From NCBI RefSeq assembly GCF_000938255.1, contig NZ_JYMR01000031.1, positions 1 to 64,000 of the forward strand: a DNA stretch of 64,000 nt, written 5' to 3'. Positions 45,956-56,610 of the stretch are shown here, in pieces. This stretch comes from Bradyrhizobium sp. LTSP849 (lineage in GTDB: Bacteria > Pseudomonadota > Alphaproteobacteria > Rhizobiales > Xanthobacteraceae). The stretch's first letter is position 1; each line of letters starts with the position of its first letter. Both the position numbers and the translations under genes were made by a program. Below the pieces are notes generated by a model that was not told the DNA's origin, did not search any database, and was given only the letters and a program-made list of their open reading frames with translations.

Positions 45956-46846
45956 ATGTCGGCACAGCGTATGACGCGCGGATATCTTTCAGTTTCGCCA
46001 AAGGCTCGCGGGCTGCTCCAGGCTGCGACCTTCTTCTTGCTCGCGCTGCCGCTTGGCGGCTGCGGCACCGGCGCGCTCTGGGACAAGTTCACCGCCAAGG
46101 ACGACACCTTCGTCGAAGAGCCTGCCGACAAGATCTACAATGAGGGCCTGTACCTCATGAACGAAAAAAAGGACATGAAGGCGGCGAACAAGAAGTTCGA
46201 AGAGGTCGACCGCCAGCATCCTTATTCCGACTGGGCGCGCAAATCGCTGCTGATGTCGGCCTATGCGTCCTACCAGGGCGGCGACTATGACGGCTGCATC
46301 GGTGCGGCCACCCGCTACGTCACCCTACATCCCGGCAGCCCGGACGCCGCCTACGCGCAATATCTGATCGCCGCCTCGCACTACGACCAGATTCCGGACA
46401 TCAGCCGCGACCAGGCCCGGACCGAGAAGGCGATCGCCTCGCTGGAAGAGGTGAACCGCAAATATCCGAACTCGGAATATGCGACCTCCGCCAAGGCCAA
46501 GATCGAGGGCGCCCGCGACCAGCTCGCCGGCAAGGAAATGAATGTCGGCCGCTACTACATGCAGAAGAAGGACTACACGGCTGCGATCAACCGCTACAAG
46601 GCCGTGGTGACGCAGTATCAGACCACGCGTCACGTCGAGGAGGCGCTGTACCGCCTCACCGAGGCCTATATGGCGATCGGCATTGTCGGCGAAGCCCAGA
46701 CCGCCGCCGCCGTGCTCGGGCATAATTTTCCTGACAGCCGCTGGTACAAGGACGCCTATAATCTTGTAAAATCCGGCGGTCTCGAACCGAGCGAGAATCA
46801 GGGGTCCTGGATCAGCCGGACCTTCAAGAAGATAGGTCTCGGCTAG
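45956..46846 (+). CDS. bamD: outer membrane assembly lipoprotein BamD
   Basis: 296 residues from the ATG at 45956 (a start at 45971 is possible). Lipoprotein signal ending in LPLGGCG. The mature protein has tetratricopeptide-like repeats: ADKIYNEGLYLMNEKKDMKA, DWARKSLLMSAYASYQGG, VTLHPGSPDAAYAQYLIAAS, REYYxKK-like YYMQKKDYTAAINRYKAVV and HVEEALYRLTEAYMAIG. It is the essential partner of BamA in inserting beta-barrel proteins. It lies 13 bp before recN. Confidence 0.95.
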   Translation: MSAQRMTRGYLSVSPKARGLLQAATFFLLALPLGGCGTGALWDKFTAKDDTFVEEPADKIYNEGLYLMNEKKDMKAANKKFEEVDRQHPYSDWARKSLLMSAYASYQGGDYDGCIGAATRYVTLHPGSPDAAYAQYLIAASHYDQIPDISRDQARTEKAIASLEEVNRKYPNSEYATSAKAKIEGARDQLAGKEMNVGRYYMQKKDYTAAINRYKAVVTQYQTTRHVEEALYRLTEAYMAIGIVGEAQTAAAVLGHNFPDSRWYKDAYNLVKSGGLEPSENQGSWISRTFKKIGLG

Positions 46847-46859
46847 GAAATTTGGTTCC

Positions 46860-48533
46860 ATGCTGGCGCGTCTGTCGATCCGTGACATCGTCCTGATCGA
46901 AAGGCTCGATATCGAATTCGCCACCGGCCTTGCGGTTTTGACTGGCGAGACCGGTGCGGGCAAATCCATCCTGCTCGATGCCTTTGCGCTGGCGCTCGGC
47001 GGCCGCGGCGACGCCGGCCTCGTGCGCCACGGCGCGGAGCAGGGGCAGGTCACTGCCGTGTTCGATGTCCCCAAGAATCACCCCGCGACGAAGATCCTCG
47101 CCGAGAACGGGCTGGACGATACCGGCGAGATGATCCTGCGCCGGGTCCAGCTTGCCGACGGCCGCACCCGCGCCTTCATCAACGACCAGTCGATCAGCGT
47201 GCAGACGCTGAAGGCGGTCGGCGCCGCGCTGGTCGAGATCCATGGCCAGCATGACGAGCGCGCGCTGGTCGATGCCGCCACCCACCGCCGCCTGCTCGAT
47301 GCCTTCTCCGGACTGGAGAAGGATGTCGTGGCCGTAGAAGCTCTCTGGGACGCGCGCCGTACTGCGAACACCGAACTCGAGGAGCATCGCGCGGGCATGG
47401 AGCGTGCCGCGCGCGAGGCCGACTATCTGCGCCATGCCTCCGACGAACTGAAGCAGCTCGCGCCTAAGGACGGTGAGGAAACCTCGCTTGCCTCCCGCCG
47501 CACCACCATGATGCAGGGTGAGAAGATCGCCTCCGACCTGCGCGAGGCGCAGGAGGTCGTTGGCGGCCACAATTCGCCGTCCGCGGCTCTCTCGGCCGCG
47601 GTGCGCAGGCTGGAGCGCCGCGGCGTCAATTCGCCGGCACTGGTCGAGCCCGCGGTGAGGGCGATCGATATTGCGATCAACGCGCTGGAGGAGGCCGATC
47701 AGCATCTCCAGGCCGCACTTGCCGCAACCGATTTCGATCCGGCTGAGCTCGAACGCATCGAGGAACGGCTGTTCGCGTTGCGCGCGGCCTCGCGCAAATA
47801 TTCGACGCCGGTCGATGGCCTGGCCGCGCTCGCCGCCAAATACGCCGCCGATGTCGTGCTGATCGACGCGGGCGCCTCGCGGTTGAAGAAGCTGGAGCAG
47901 GCCGCGATCGAGGCCGATGCGCGCTATGCTGCTGCCGCCAAGAAACTGTCGCTGGCGCGGCAGAAATCGGCCGAGAAGCTCAACAAGGCCGTCAATGCCG
48001 AGCTTGCCCCGCTCAAGCTCGAACGCGCAAAATTCATGACCCAGGTCGAGACCGACGAGAGCGCGCCGGGGCCGCAAGGCTTTGATCGCGTCGAGTTCTG
48101 GGTGCAGACCAACCCGGGCACCAAGCCGGGCCCGCTGATGAAGGTCGCCTCCGGCGGCGAACTGTCGCGCTTCCTGCTGGCGCTGAAGGTCGTGTTGTCC
48201 GACCGCGGCTCGGCGCCGACACTGGTGTTCGACGAGATCGACACCGGCGTGGGCGGCGCGGTCGCCGACGCCATCGGTGCGCGGCTCGCGCGGTTGGCCG
48301 GCAAGGTGCAGGTGATGGCCGTGACCCACGCCCCGCAGGTCGCAGCCCGTGCTGACCAGCATCTGCTCATTTCCAAGGATGCCCTCGACAAGGGCAAACG
48401 CGTCGCCACCCGCGTCAACGCGCTGGCCGCCGACCACCGCCGCGAGGAGATCGCGCGCATGCTCGCGGGCGCCGAGATCACGGCTGAGGCGAGGGCGGCC
48501 GCGGACCGGCTGCTCAAGGCCGCGACGGCTTGA
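46860..48533 (+). CDS. recN: DNA repair ATPase RecN
   Basis: 557 residues, SMC-like. It acts in double-strand break repair. Walker A LTGETGAGKSILLDAFALAL near 29, the RecN-specific ALVEIHGQHDERALVD, a long coiled-coil middle (about 150-400), ABC signature VASGGELSRFLLALKVV and Walker B TLVFDEIDTGVGG near 454, then VMAVTHAPQVAARADQHLLI. Intact and of normal length. It follows bamD by 13 bp. Confidence 0.96.
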   Translation: MLARLSIRDIVLIERLDIEFATGLAVLTGETGAGKSILLDAFALALGGRGDAGLVRHGAEQGQVTAVFDVPKNHPATKILAENGLDDTGEMILRRVQLADGRTRAFINDQSISVQTLKAVGAALVEIHGQHDERALVDAATHRRLLDAFSGLEKDVVAVEALWDARRTANTELEEHRAGMERAAREADYLRHASDELKQLAPKDGEETSLASRRTTMMQGEKIASDLREAQEVVGGHNSPSAALSAAVRRLERRGVNSPALVEPAVRAIDIAINALEEADQHLQAALAATDFDPAELERIEERLFALRAASRKYSTPVDGLAALAAKYAADVVLIDAGASRLKKLEQAAIEADARYAAAAKKLSLARQKSAEKLNKAVNAELAPLKLERAKFMTQVETDESAPGPQGFDRVEFWVQTNPGTKPGPLMKVASGGELSRFLLALKVVLSDRGSAPTLVFDEIDTGVGGAVADAIGARLARLAGKVQVMAVTHAPQVAARADQHLLISKDALDKGKRVATRVNALAADHRREEIARMLAGAEITAEARAAADRLLKAATA

Positions 48534-48536
48534 TTT

Positions 48537-50846
<2,310 letters not shown>

Positions 50847-50876
50847 GGAGGGTGTCCTGACGCCTCACGCTCCGCT

Positions 50877-50976
50877 GTCATTCCCCGCGAAGGCGGGGAA
50901 TCCAGTATTCCAGAGGCAGAGCGAGGATACGGAGAGGCTGCGGCGTACTGGATGCCCCGCCTTCGCGGGGCATGAC
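50877..50976. repeat. palindromic repeat family A, copy 3
   Basis: GTCATTCCCCGCGAAGGCGG opens the left hairpin, then CCAGTATTCCAGAGG, GGCGTACTGGATGCC and the right hairpin CCCCGCCTTCGCGGGG, ending CATGAC. Here both arms are of the same CCCCGC type. It sits between ligA and the convergent MFS gene. Confidence 0.85.
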
Positions 50977-51005
50977 ACTGTCATTGGAGACGCGCCGCGC
51001 ACCCC

Positions 51006-52283
51006 TCACATCATCCCGCTCTCTTCCTCCTCCGCCTGCTCGATCAGCGTCTCGCTCACTACCACCTCGCGGCGGGGGACGATGAAGATCATGGTGCAGG
51101 CGCAGAGCAGCGAGATCGCGAGGACGGCTGAGGTCAGCGGCAGCGTTGTGGCGGAGTGGCCGCCGAGATAGGCGCCGAATTGCGAGATTAGCGCGCCGAT
51201 GCCCTGCTGGAGGAAGCCCATCGCGCCAGACGCGGTGCCGGCCGCTTCGGGCCGGATGCTAATGGCGCCCGCGGCCGAATTCGCCATCACGAAGGCATTG
51301 CCGACCATCACGATCATCTGCGTGCCGAACAGCCAGCCCGGTGCCTCGTTCCATCCGGTAAAACTCCAGAGCAGGTTCAAAAAGCTGCCGCACAGCTGCA
51401 GCCCGAGCCCGAACCAGATCAGTTTTTCCAGCGAGTGTCGCGGCGCGAAACGCACGCAGAGTAGATTGCCGACCAGATAGGCGAATCCCGTCGTGGCGAA
51501 CCATGCGCCGTATTCCGCGCTGGTGCGCCCCATCTGGGTGACCACGATGTAGGGGCCGCCACCGGCGAATGCGAAGATGATCTGCGAAGCCAACACCTGA
51601 CACATCACATAGCCGACGAACGCGCGGCTCTTGATCAGCGTGCCGACGTCGCCGCGAAAGCCGCTGCCGGCGGCGCGGCTGCGGCGCGTCTCCGGCAGGG
51701 CCAGTGCGATGCCGATTGCGACCGCGATCGCGCCAATCGTGACGGCGTAGAAGATGGCGCGCCAGCCGAACGCGGTCTCGATCAGGCCGCCGGTCAGCGG
51801 AGAGACCATCTGGCCGATCATCAGGGCGGCGACCACGAGGCTGATCATGGAGGCAACGCGGTCGCGCTCGTAGATGTCGCGGATAATGGCGCGGCTCACC
51901 ACCATGCCGGAGGCGCCGCCCAAGGCCTGGAAGAAGCGCGCCGCGATCAGTTGCGGCAGGGTTTCGGCGAAGATGCAGGCGATGCTGGCGGCGACCATCA
52001 GCGTGAGGCCTCCAAGCAGCACCGGGCGTCGGCCGAATTTGTCTGACAACGGCCCCATGATCAGCTGCGACAGCGCGATGCCGACCATGTAGAGCGACAC
52101 CGTCATCTGCGCGATCGAGATGTCGCGCCCAAACGTCGTCGCAAGCACTGGCAGTGCCGGAACCAGGATGTAGAGCGAGATCGGTGCGATCCCGGTCATG
52201 ACGACGAGCAGCAGCAGCACCAGGCGCGAGGTCGCGAGGTTTGTCGTCGCCGTTCCCGGCGGCTTGCTGATCATGCCGTGCAT
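51006..52283 (-). CDS. Bcr/CflA-type MFS multidrug exporter
   Basis: 425 residues from the ATG at 52283. Twelve hydrophobic helices (DHA1 group). Motif A in loop 2-3 (LIMGPLSDKFGRRPVLLGGL), ARFFQALGGASGMVVSRAII of the Bcr/CflA subgroup and motif-C-like MIGQMVSPLTGGLI. A proton-coupled exporter for antibiotics such as bicyclomycin-type compounds or metabolites; the substrate is not predictable. Both ends of the gene are flanked by family-A repeats (50877 and 52438). Confidence 0.88.
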   Translation of the reverse strand: MHGMISKPPGTATTNLATSRLVLLLLVVMTGIAPISLYILVPALPVLATTFGRDISIAQMTVSLYMVGIALSQLIMGPLSDKFGRRPVLLGGLTLMVAASIACIFAETLPQLIAARFFQALGGASGMVVSRAIIRDIYERDRVASMISLVVAALMIGQMVSPLTGGLIETAFGWRAIFYAVTIGAIAVAIGIALALPETRRSRAAGSGFRGDVGTLIKSRAFVGYVMCQVLASQIIFAFAGGGPYIVVTQMGRTSAEYGAWFATTGFAYLVGNLLCVRFAPRHSLEKLIWFGLGLQLCGSFLNLLWSFTGWNEAPGWLFGTQMIVMVGNAFVMANSAAGAISIRPEAAGTASGAMGFLQQGIGALISQFGAYLGGHSATTLPLTSAVLAISLLCACTMIFIVPRREVVVSETLIEQAEEEESGMM

Positions 52284-52437
52284 GCGTGTCCGTCTTTCGA
52301 ATTCGAATCGGACTGTAGCGTGCTCGCACAAGACGGATATCGGCGTTTCGGAATGCGGCTATACGGATTCCGGGACGGTTATAATAACAGCGCGATGGCG
52401 ACGAATTGGGCGCGTTGCTCTCGCTGCTGTCTCCGCT

Positions 52438-52537
52438 GTCATTCCCCGCGAAGGCGGGGAATCCAGTATTCTAGAGGCAGAAGTCGTATACGGAGATGCC
52501 GCGGCGTACTGGATGCCCCGCCTTCGCGGGGCATGAC
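52438..52537. repeat. palindromic repeat family A, copy 4
   Basis: About 90% identical by eye to the copy at 50877 over 100 bp: TTCCCCGCGAAGGCGGGGAA, CCAGTATTCTAGAGGCAG, CGGCGTACTGGATGCCCCGC, CATGAC. It lies in the gap between the MFS gene and the aminopeptidase gene. Confidence 0.85.
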
Positions 52538-52592
52538 AGTCATGGTGGTGAGGAAGCAGCCTTGCGCAAATCGCGTAGCACTATGCGCGGCG

Positions 52593-54419
52593 TTATTTCA
52601 GCTCCGCCGTCGCCTGATCGAGCCAGGCCTTCGTCGCCTCATCCAGCGCCGGCCGTACTTCGGCCCTCACACGGGCGTGGTACGCATTGAGCCAGTCGAG
52701 CTCGTCCCTGTTCAGCATCGCGACATCGATCAGCCGGCGGTCGATCGGCGCCAAGGTCAGCGTCTCGAACGCGTTCATCGATTTCTCGGCGCCCTTGATG
52801 TCGGCGGCGACCACCAGCTCGAGATTTTCGATGCGGATGCCAAAGCCGTCGGTCTTGTAATAGCCGGGCTCGTTGGAGAGGATCATGCCGCGCTTCAGCG
52901 GCGTGGTGCCGAGCTTCGAGATCCGCGCCGGCCCTTCGTGCACCGAGAGATAGCTGCCGACGCCGTGGCCGGTGCCGTGCTCGAAATCGACGCCGGCCGC
53001 CCAGAGATATTGTCGCGCCAGCGTGTCGAGCTGCGCGCCGGTGGCGCCGTCGGGAAACACCGCGCGCGCGATCGCGATATGGCCGCGCAGCACGCGGGTG
53101 AAACGGTCGCGCATCTCATCCGTCGGCTCGCCCACCGCCATGGTGCGGGTGACGTCGGTGGTGCCGTCTTCATATTGCGCGCCGGAATCGATCAGCAGCA
53201 GATCGCCGCGCGCGATCCGCCGGTTGCTCTTGCGGGTGACGCGGTAGTGCACGATGGCGCCGTTCGGACCGGTGCCGGAGATGGTCGGAAACGAGACGTC
53301 CTTCAGCGCGCCGGTGTCGCGGCGGAATGTCTCCAGCGCCTCGACCGCGTCGATCTCGGTGAGCTTGCCGCTTGGTGCCTCGCGATCGATGAAGGCGAGG
53401 AAGCGCGCCAGCGCGATCGCGTCGCGCCGATGCGCCGTCCGCGTACCCGCGATCTCCGTCGGGTTCTTGACCGCCTTCAACAGCGCAATCGGATCGCTGC
53501 CACGCACCGGCTTGCCGCCGGCTCCCGAAATCAATCGGCTGAGTGCGTCGGCTGCCGTGGCATTGTCGAGCGCAATCGCGGCACCGCTCTTGGCCAGCGC
53601 CATCAGCGTCGGCGCCAGCGCGTCGGGCTCGCGTACGTCGGCCGACTGCTCGAGATGGTCGCGCGAGAGGTTGGAGAGTTTGCGATGGTCGATGAAGATC
53701 GTCGGCCGGCCGTCCTTCGGCACCACCGCGTAGGACAGCGGCAGCGGCGTATGCGCGACGTCGGCGCCGCGGATGTTGAAGGTCCAGGCGACCGCGTGGC
53801 TGTCCGAGAGCACCAGCGCGTCGACGCCGAGCCTGTCGATCTCGCTCTTGATCTGCGTCAGCTTCTCAGCCTCCGCGACGCCGGCATGTTGCAGGCCGTG
53901 GACCGCGACCGGGGCGATCGGCTGCGGCGGCCGGTCCTGCCAGATCGCGTCGACCGGATTGCTGTCGACGGCGACCAGCTCGGCGCCAGCCTTGGCGCAG
54001 GCGGCTGACAATCGCTCGGCTGCCGCAAAAGTGTGCAGCCACGGATCAAATCCGAGGCGGTCGCCAGGCTTTAGGTGCGCCGATACCCAGCTTTCCGGCG
54101 ACGGATCGATCAGCGATTCCACCGCCCAAGCTCTTGTATCGACCTGCTTGGGCGCCTGAAGCGTGTAGCGGCCATCGACGAACACCGCGGCCTTTTGGGT
54201 CAGAACGACGGCAAGTCCCGCCGATCCGGTAAAGCCGGTCAGCCAGGCGAGCCGCTCCTCCGATGGCGCCACGTATTCGTTCTGCTGCTGGTCGGCGCGC
54301 GGAATGACGAAGCCGGTCAGCTTGCGGCGGGCGAGTTCTTCACGGAGTGCAGAGAGCCGGGCGGTCAATGCGACGCCGGCCTCGGGCTCCTCGAATGTCT
54401 GGAAGTGTGCTTCGAACAT
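52593..54419 (-). CDS. aminopeptidase P family metallopeptidase (M24B)
   Basis: 608 residues. It removes N-terminal residues before proline. Two N-terminal creatinase-like domains (LSALREELARRKLTGFVIPR; TGFTGSAGLAVVLTQKAAVF) precede a pita-bread catalytic domain with metal ligands in LLIDSGAQYEDGTTDVTRTM, HGTGHGVGSYLSVHEGPARI, ILSNEPGYYKTDGFGIRIEN. The ~600-residue three-domain form is like eukaryotic cytosolic X-prolyl aminopeptidase (XPNPEP1) and is common in alphaproteobacteria. No signal peptide. Confidence 0.92.
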   Translation of the reverse strand: MFEAHFQTFEEPEAGVALTARLSALREELARRKLTGFVIPRADQQQNEYVAPSEERLAWLTGFTGSAGLAVVLTQKAAVFVDGRYTLQAPKQVDTRAWAVESLIDPSPESWVSAHLKPGDRLGFDPWLHTFAAAERLSAACAKAGAELVAVDSNPVDAIWQDRPPQPIAPVAVHGLQHAGVAEAEKLTQIKSEIDRLGVDALVLSDSHAVAWTFNIRGADVAHTPLPLSYAVVPKDGRPTIFIDHRKLSNLSRDHLEQSADVREPDALAPTLMALAKSGAAIALDNATAADALSRLISGAGGKPVRGSDPIALLKAVKNPTEIAGTRTAHRRDAIALARFLAFIDREAPSGKLTEIDAVEALETFRRDTGALKDVSFPTISGTGPNGAIVHYRVTRKSNRRIARGDLLLIDSGAQYEDGTTDVTRTMAVGEPTDEMRDRFTRVLRGHIAIARAVFPDGATGAQLDTLARQYLWAAGVDFEHGTGHGVGSYLSVHEGPARISKLGTTPLKRGMILSNEPGYYKTDGFGIRIENLELVVAADIKGAEKSMNAFETLTLAPIDRRLIDVAMLNRDELDWLNAYHARVRAEVRPALDEATKAWLDQATAELK

Positions 54420-54477
54420 GGCTCAGTTTAGGATCATGGGGATCAGTCCGCAATGTGGACGCATTTGAGGTCGCATC

Positions 54478-54493
54478 TGGCACGGACTGTGCT
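54478..54493 (+). promoter_or_regulatory. sigma-54 (RpoN) type promoter candidate
   Basis: TGGCACGGACTGTGCT matches the consensus TGGCACG-N4-TTGCW with one mismatch (G for the first T), and both invariant GG and GC dinucleotides have the correct spacing. Transcription would start near 54504, about 100 bp before the 57-residue gene at 54606. Confidence 0.55.
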
Positions 54494-54605
54494 TGAAAAA
54501 GTTCCATTCGAATTGAGTGGAGTAAAAGGATGCGGCTGTTGCGCTTCGTCCAGATAACAGGGAAATTCGAGCAAGTGGTTCATCTCAACGGCGAGAGGAC
54601 ACACG

Positions 54606-54779
54606 ATGCCAGCGTTCACGTTTGAGAAGATTTCGCCGCCGGTGCGCCGCGCGCCCGTGGTAGCGACCCCGAAGAAGCCGCGCGGCCTCATCAGCCAGAT
54701 GATCGGTCGTTTTGCCGAGCGCCGCGCGCGGCGTGCCTTGCGCGCATCTGCGCCTGGTCACGAGAAGCCGGCGAAGTAG
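54606..54779 (+). CDS. 57-residue basic protein
   Basis: Read by eye: ATG at 54606 with ribosome site GAGAGGA 6-7 bp upstream, TAG at 54777-54779. The protein starts MPAFTFEKISPPVRR, has APVVATPKKPRGLIS and QMIGRFAERRARRAL, and ends HEKPAK. It is strongly basic with a likely amphipathic Arg-rich helix in the second half. No family recognised. Its promoter candidate at 54478 is of the sigma-54 type, suggesting nitrogen- or stress-linked control. A palindromic repeat follows. Confidence 0.6.
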   Translation: MPAFTFEKISPPVRRAPVVATPKKPRGLISQMIGRFAERRARRALRASAPGHEKPAK

Positions 54780-54797
54780 CACCACGTTGATGATGCC

Positions 54798-54888
54798 GTA
54801 GGGTAGGCAAAGGCGCGAAGTGCCGTGCCCACCATGTTTCCTCGATCGCAATGAATTTGGTGGGCACGCTTCGCTTTGCCCACCCTAC
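54798..54888. repeat. palindromic intergenic repeat (family F)
   Basis: GTAGGGTAGGCAAAGGCGCG with GTGCCGTGCCCACCA at the left, and TGGTGGGCACGCTTCGCTTT with GCCCACCCTAC at the right, pair almost completely around ~23 bp. It fills the gap between the 57-residue gene and the end of prmA (opposite strand). Confidence 0.8.
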
Positions 54889-54893
54889 GCAGC

Positions 54894-55781
54894 TCACCCA
54901 ACCTTCCTTAGCAATAGACTGCTCCACCCCTCGATCCGCAGGTGCCGCAGCGGCACGAGGCCGCGTGCGCGATAGGCAGCGATCACGGCGGGCGCCTGGT
55001 GCGTCAGCAGGCCGGAGAGGATGACGCGAGCGCCGGGCGCGAGGTGCCGCGTCATCGGACCCGCCAATTGTCGTAACGGATTGGCAAGGATGTTGGCCAG
55101 CACCAGATCGAATGGGCCGGCCTTGCCAAAGTCCGGCGCGGCAAACCCGGTGGCGCGGATCGCCCGCACGTGGTTGCGAACTTCATTCAGGGCCGCGTTC
55201 TCGGCCGCGACCCGCACCGAGGGCGGGTCGATGTCGGAAGCCAGCACCGCGCGATGCAGCGCCTTCGCAGCCGCGATTCCCAATACGCCGGTACCGGTGC
55301 CGAGGTCGAGCACGCGCTTCGGCCGCGCGTGTTTCAAGACATGGTCAAGCAGCAGTAAACAGCCACGGGTGGTGCCGTGATGGCCGGTGCCGAAGGCGAG
55401 TGCCGCCTCGATCTCGATTTTGAGCTTGTTTGGCGCCACGCGGTCGCGGTCGTGGCTGCCATGGACGACGAAGCGCCCGGCCGGCACCGGGACGAGATCT
55501 TCCAGGCTCGCCTTGACCCAGTCCTTGGCCTCGATCGTGTCGAAGGCGAGCGTTGCCGCGATCTCGTTTCCTGCTGAAGTTACAATGAGTTCGCGTAAGC
55601 CCACCTGATCCGGCGCCTCGGCAAAATGCAGCGTGACGTCCCATTCTCCGTCTGGCCGTTCGAACGCGGCAACCGCGGCATCACCCTCGAAAAAGACCTC
55701 CGTGAGCACGTCGACGACGCGCCTGGCGGCGGCCTCGTTGCCGATCGAAAAACTGGCGCGATGGGTAGGTGAAGGCTGCAT
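54894..55781 (-). CDS. prmA: ribosomal protein L11 methyltransferase
   Basis: 295 residues. It trimethylates ribosomal protein L11. The N-terminal substrate domain is followed by IEIEAALAFGTGHHGTTRGC, the SAM loop RVLDLGTGTGVLGIAAAKAL near 147-163, ASDIDPPSVRVAAENAALNE and the catalytic-region motif FDLVLANILANPLRQLAGPM, all diagnostic of PrmA. Complete and monocistronic as far as seen. Confidence 0.94.
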   Translation of the reverse strand: MQPSPTHRASFSIGNEAAARRVVDVLTEVFFEGDAAVAAFERPDGEWDVTLHFAEAPDQVGLRELIVTSAGNEIAATLAFDTIEAKDWVKASLEDLVPVPAGRFVVHGSHDRDRVAPNKLKIEIEAALAFGTGHHGTTRGCLLLLDHVLKHARPKRVLDLGTGTGVLGIAAAKALHRAVLASDIDPPSVRVAAENAALNEVRNHVRAIRATGFAAPDFGKAGPFDLVLANILANPLRQLAGPMTRHLAPGARVILSGLLTHQAPAVIAAYRARGLVPLRHLRIEGWSSLLLRKVG

Positions 55782-55805
55782 CCTAGGGTTCCGCTCGGTT
55801 CAATT

Positions 55806-55909
55806 TTTGGAACTTTTGTTCCAAATTTTCCGCATAACTTGCAATTCCAAGATTAATCTACCCGTAGGTTGTATTCCGTAGTTTTCCGGGTGTTGGAACC
55901 AACCAACAC
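55806..55909. promoter_or_regulatory. two palindromes upstream of the Flp pilin gene
   Basis: TTTGGAAC-TTTT-GTTCCAAA at 55806-55825 and GTGTTGG-AACCAA-CCAACAC at 55890-55909. Both contain TTGGAAC. They lie between divergent prmA and flp and could be operators or mRNA stems; the second ends 16 bp before the flp ribosome site. Confidence 0.4.
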
Positions 55910-55936
55910 ACCTTGAAATGGAAATGGAGGCGAGTC

Positions 55937-56101
55937 TTGAAGCGCATGGTTTCGAAGTTCTGGTCCGATGAGTCCGGTGCGACTGCGATCGAATACGGCC
56001 TGATCGCGGCCGGTATCGCGCTGGCGATCATCACCGTGGTGAACAATTTGGGCACCAGCTTGAACGACAAGTTCGGTTCGATTAGCAGCTCCTTGAAGTA
56101 A
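55937..56101 (+). CDS. Flp family type IVb pilin, probable TTG start
   Basis: 54 residues if read from TTG at 55937, which stands 6 bp after a perfect GGAGG (55926-55930); the ATG at 55946 is 15 bp away, too far. The TTG form begins MKRMVSKFWSDESGATAIEY, matching the usual rhizobial Flp start. The prepilin peptidase site is followed by the E of ATAIEYGLIAAGIALAIITV, a hydrophobic assembly helix, then SLNDKFGSISSSLK. It would form tad-type adhesive pili. No cpaA or tad genes are adjacent, so it relies on machinery elsewhere. Confidence 0.88.
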   Translation: MKRMVSKFWSDESGATAIEYGLIAAGIALAIITVVNNLGTSLNDKFGSISSSLK

Positions 56102-56231
56102 TTTCTGCCTCCCATTTCCCAGCGGGGGCTCCTTTCTTCATAGACAGCTTTTTTGACACGCGCCCGCTGGGGGAATTGCCTTCCGGCGGGCGGAGTCGTT
56201 TTGGGGCTTCTCACCGGAAATGCTCGTTAGC

Positions 56232-56464
56232 GTCTCAGTTTGAAATTCTCTCGACCTGGACGCCGTCGAAGTTTTGATAATGAATCAGGCCCGCCTCATC
56301 GGTATCGACGAGCGTCCCTACTTCAAGATAGGCCCATTGCTCGGCAGGGTAATCTGGAGAAAATCTGCCCTCAGAGATTAGTGCGACGACACGGCCAGTC
56401 ATACCGTCGATTCGAATGCGGTCGCCGATCTCCATGCTCCCAGCCTCCAATTTCAAACTGAGAC
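56232..56464. repeat. 233-bp module bounded by perfect 16-bp inverted repeats
   Basis: GTCTCAGTTTGAAATT at 56232-56247 and AATTTCAAACTGAGAC at 56449-56464 are exact reverse complements. They enclose exactly one small gene, whose stop codon lies inside the left arm and whose ribosome site adjoins the right arm. I see no obvious target-site duplication outside. Confidence 0.75.
56235..56435 (-). CDS. 66-residue protein inside an inverted-repeat module
   Basis: From the ATG at 56435, with GGAGG about 8 bp upstream. The longer frame to 56456 would need a TTG. The sequence MEIGDRIRIDGMTGRVVALI looks like a small SH3-like beta barrel; it continues FSPDYPAEQWAYLEVGTLVD and ends in VQVERISN. No signal peptide or membrane segment. 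Not recognised as a named family. The last five residues and the stop are encoded by the left inverted-repeat arm. Confidence 0.6.
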   Translation of the reverse strand: MEIGDRIRIDGMTGRVVALISEGRFSPDYPAEQWAYLEVGTLVDTDEAGLIHYQNFDGVQVERISN

Positions 56465-56610
56465 ACTACCGAATGCCCACAGGCAGTCCGCTCATTTTTC
56501 GCATGCTGTCCACGGCCTTATCCCGCCGCTCATCCCCAGGTTTTCCACCGCCTTGTACCCAGTTTGGTCGGGCCGGCGCGCACCGCCTTCTCACAGCTCT
56601 CCCAACAGCC

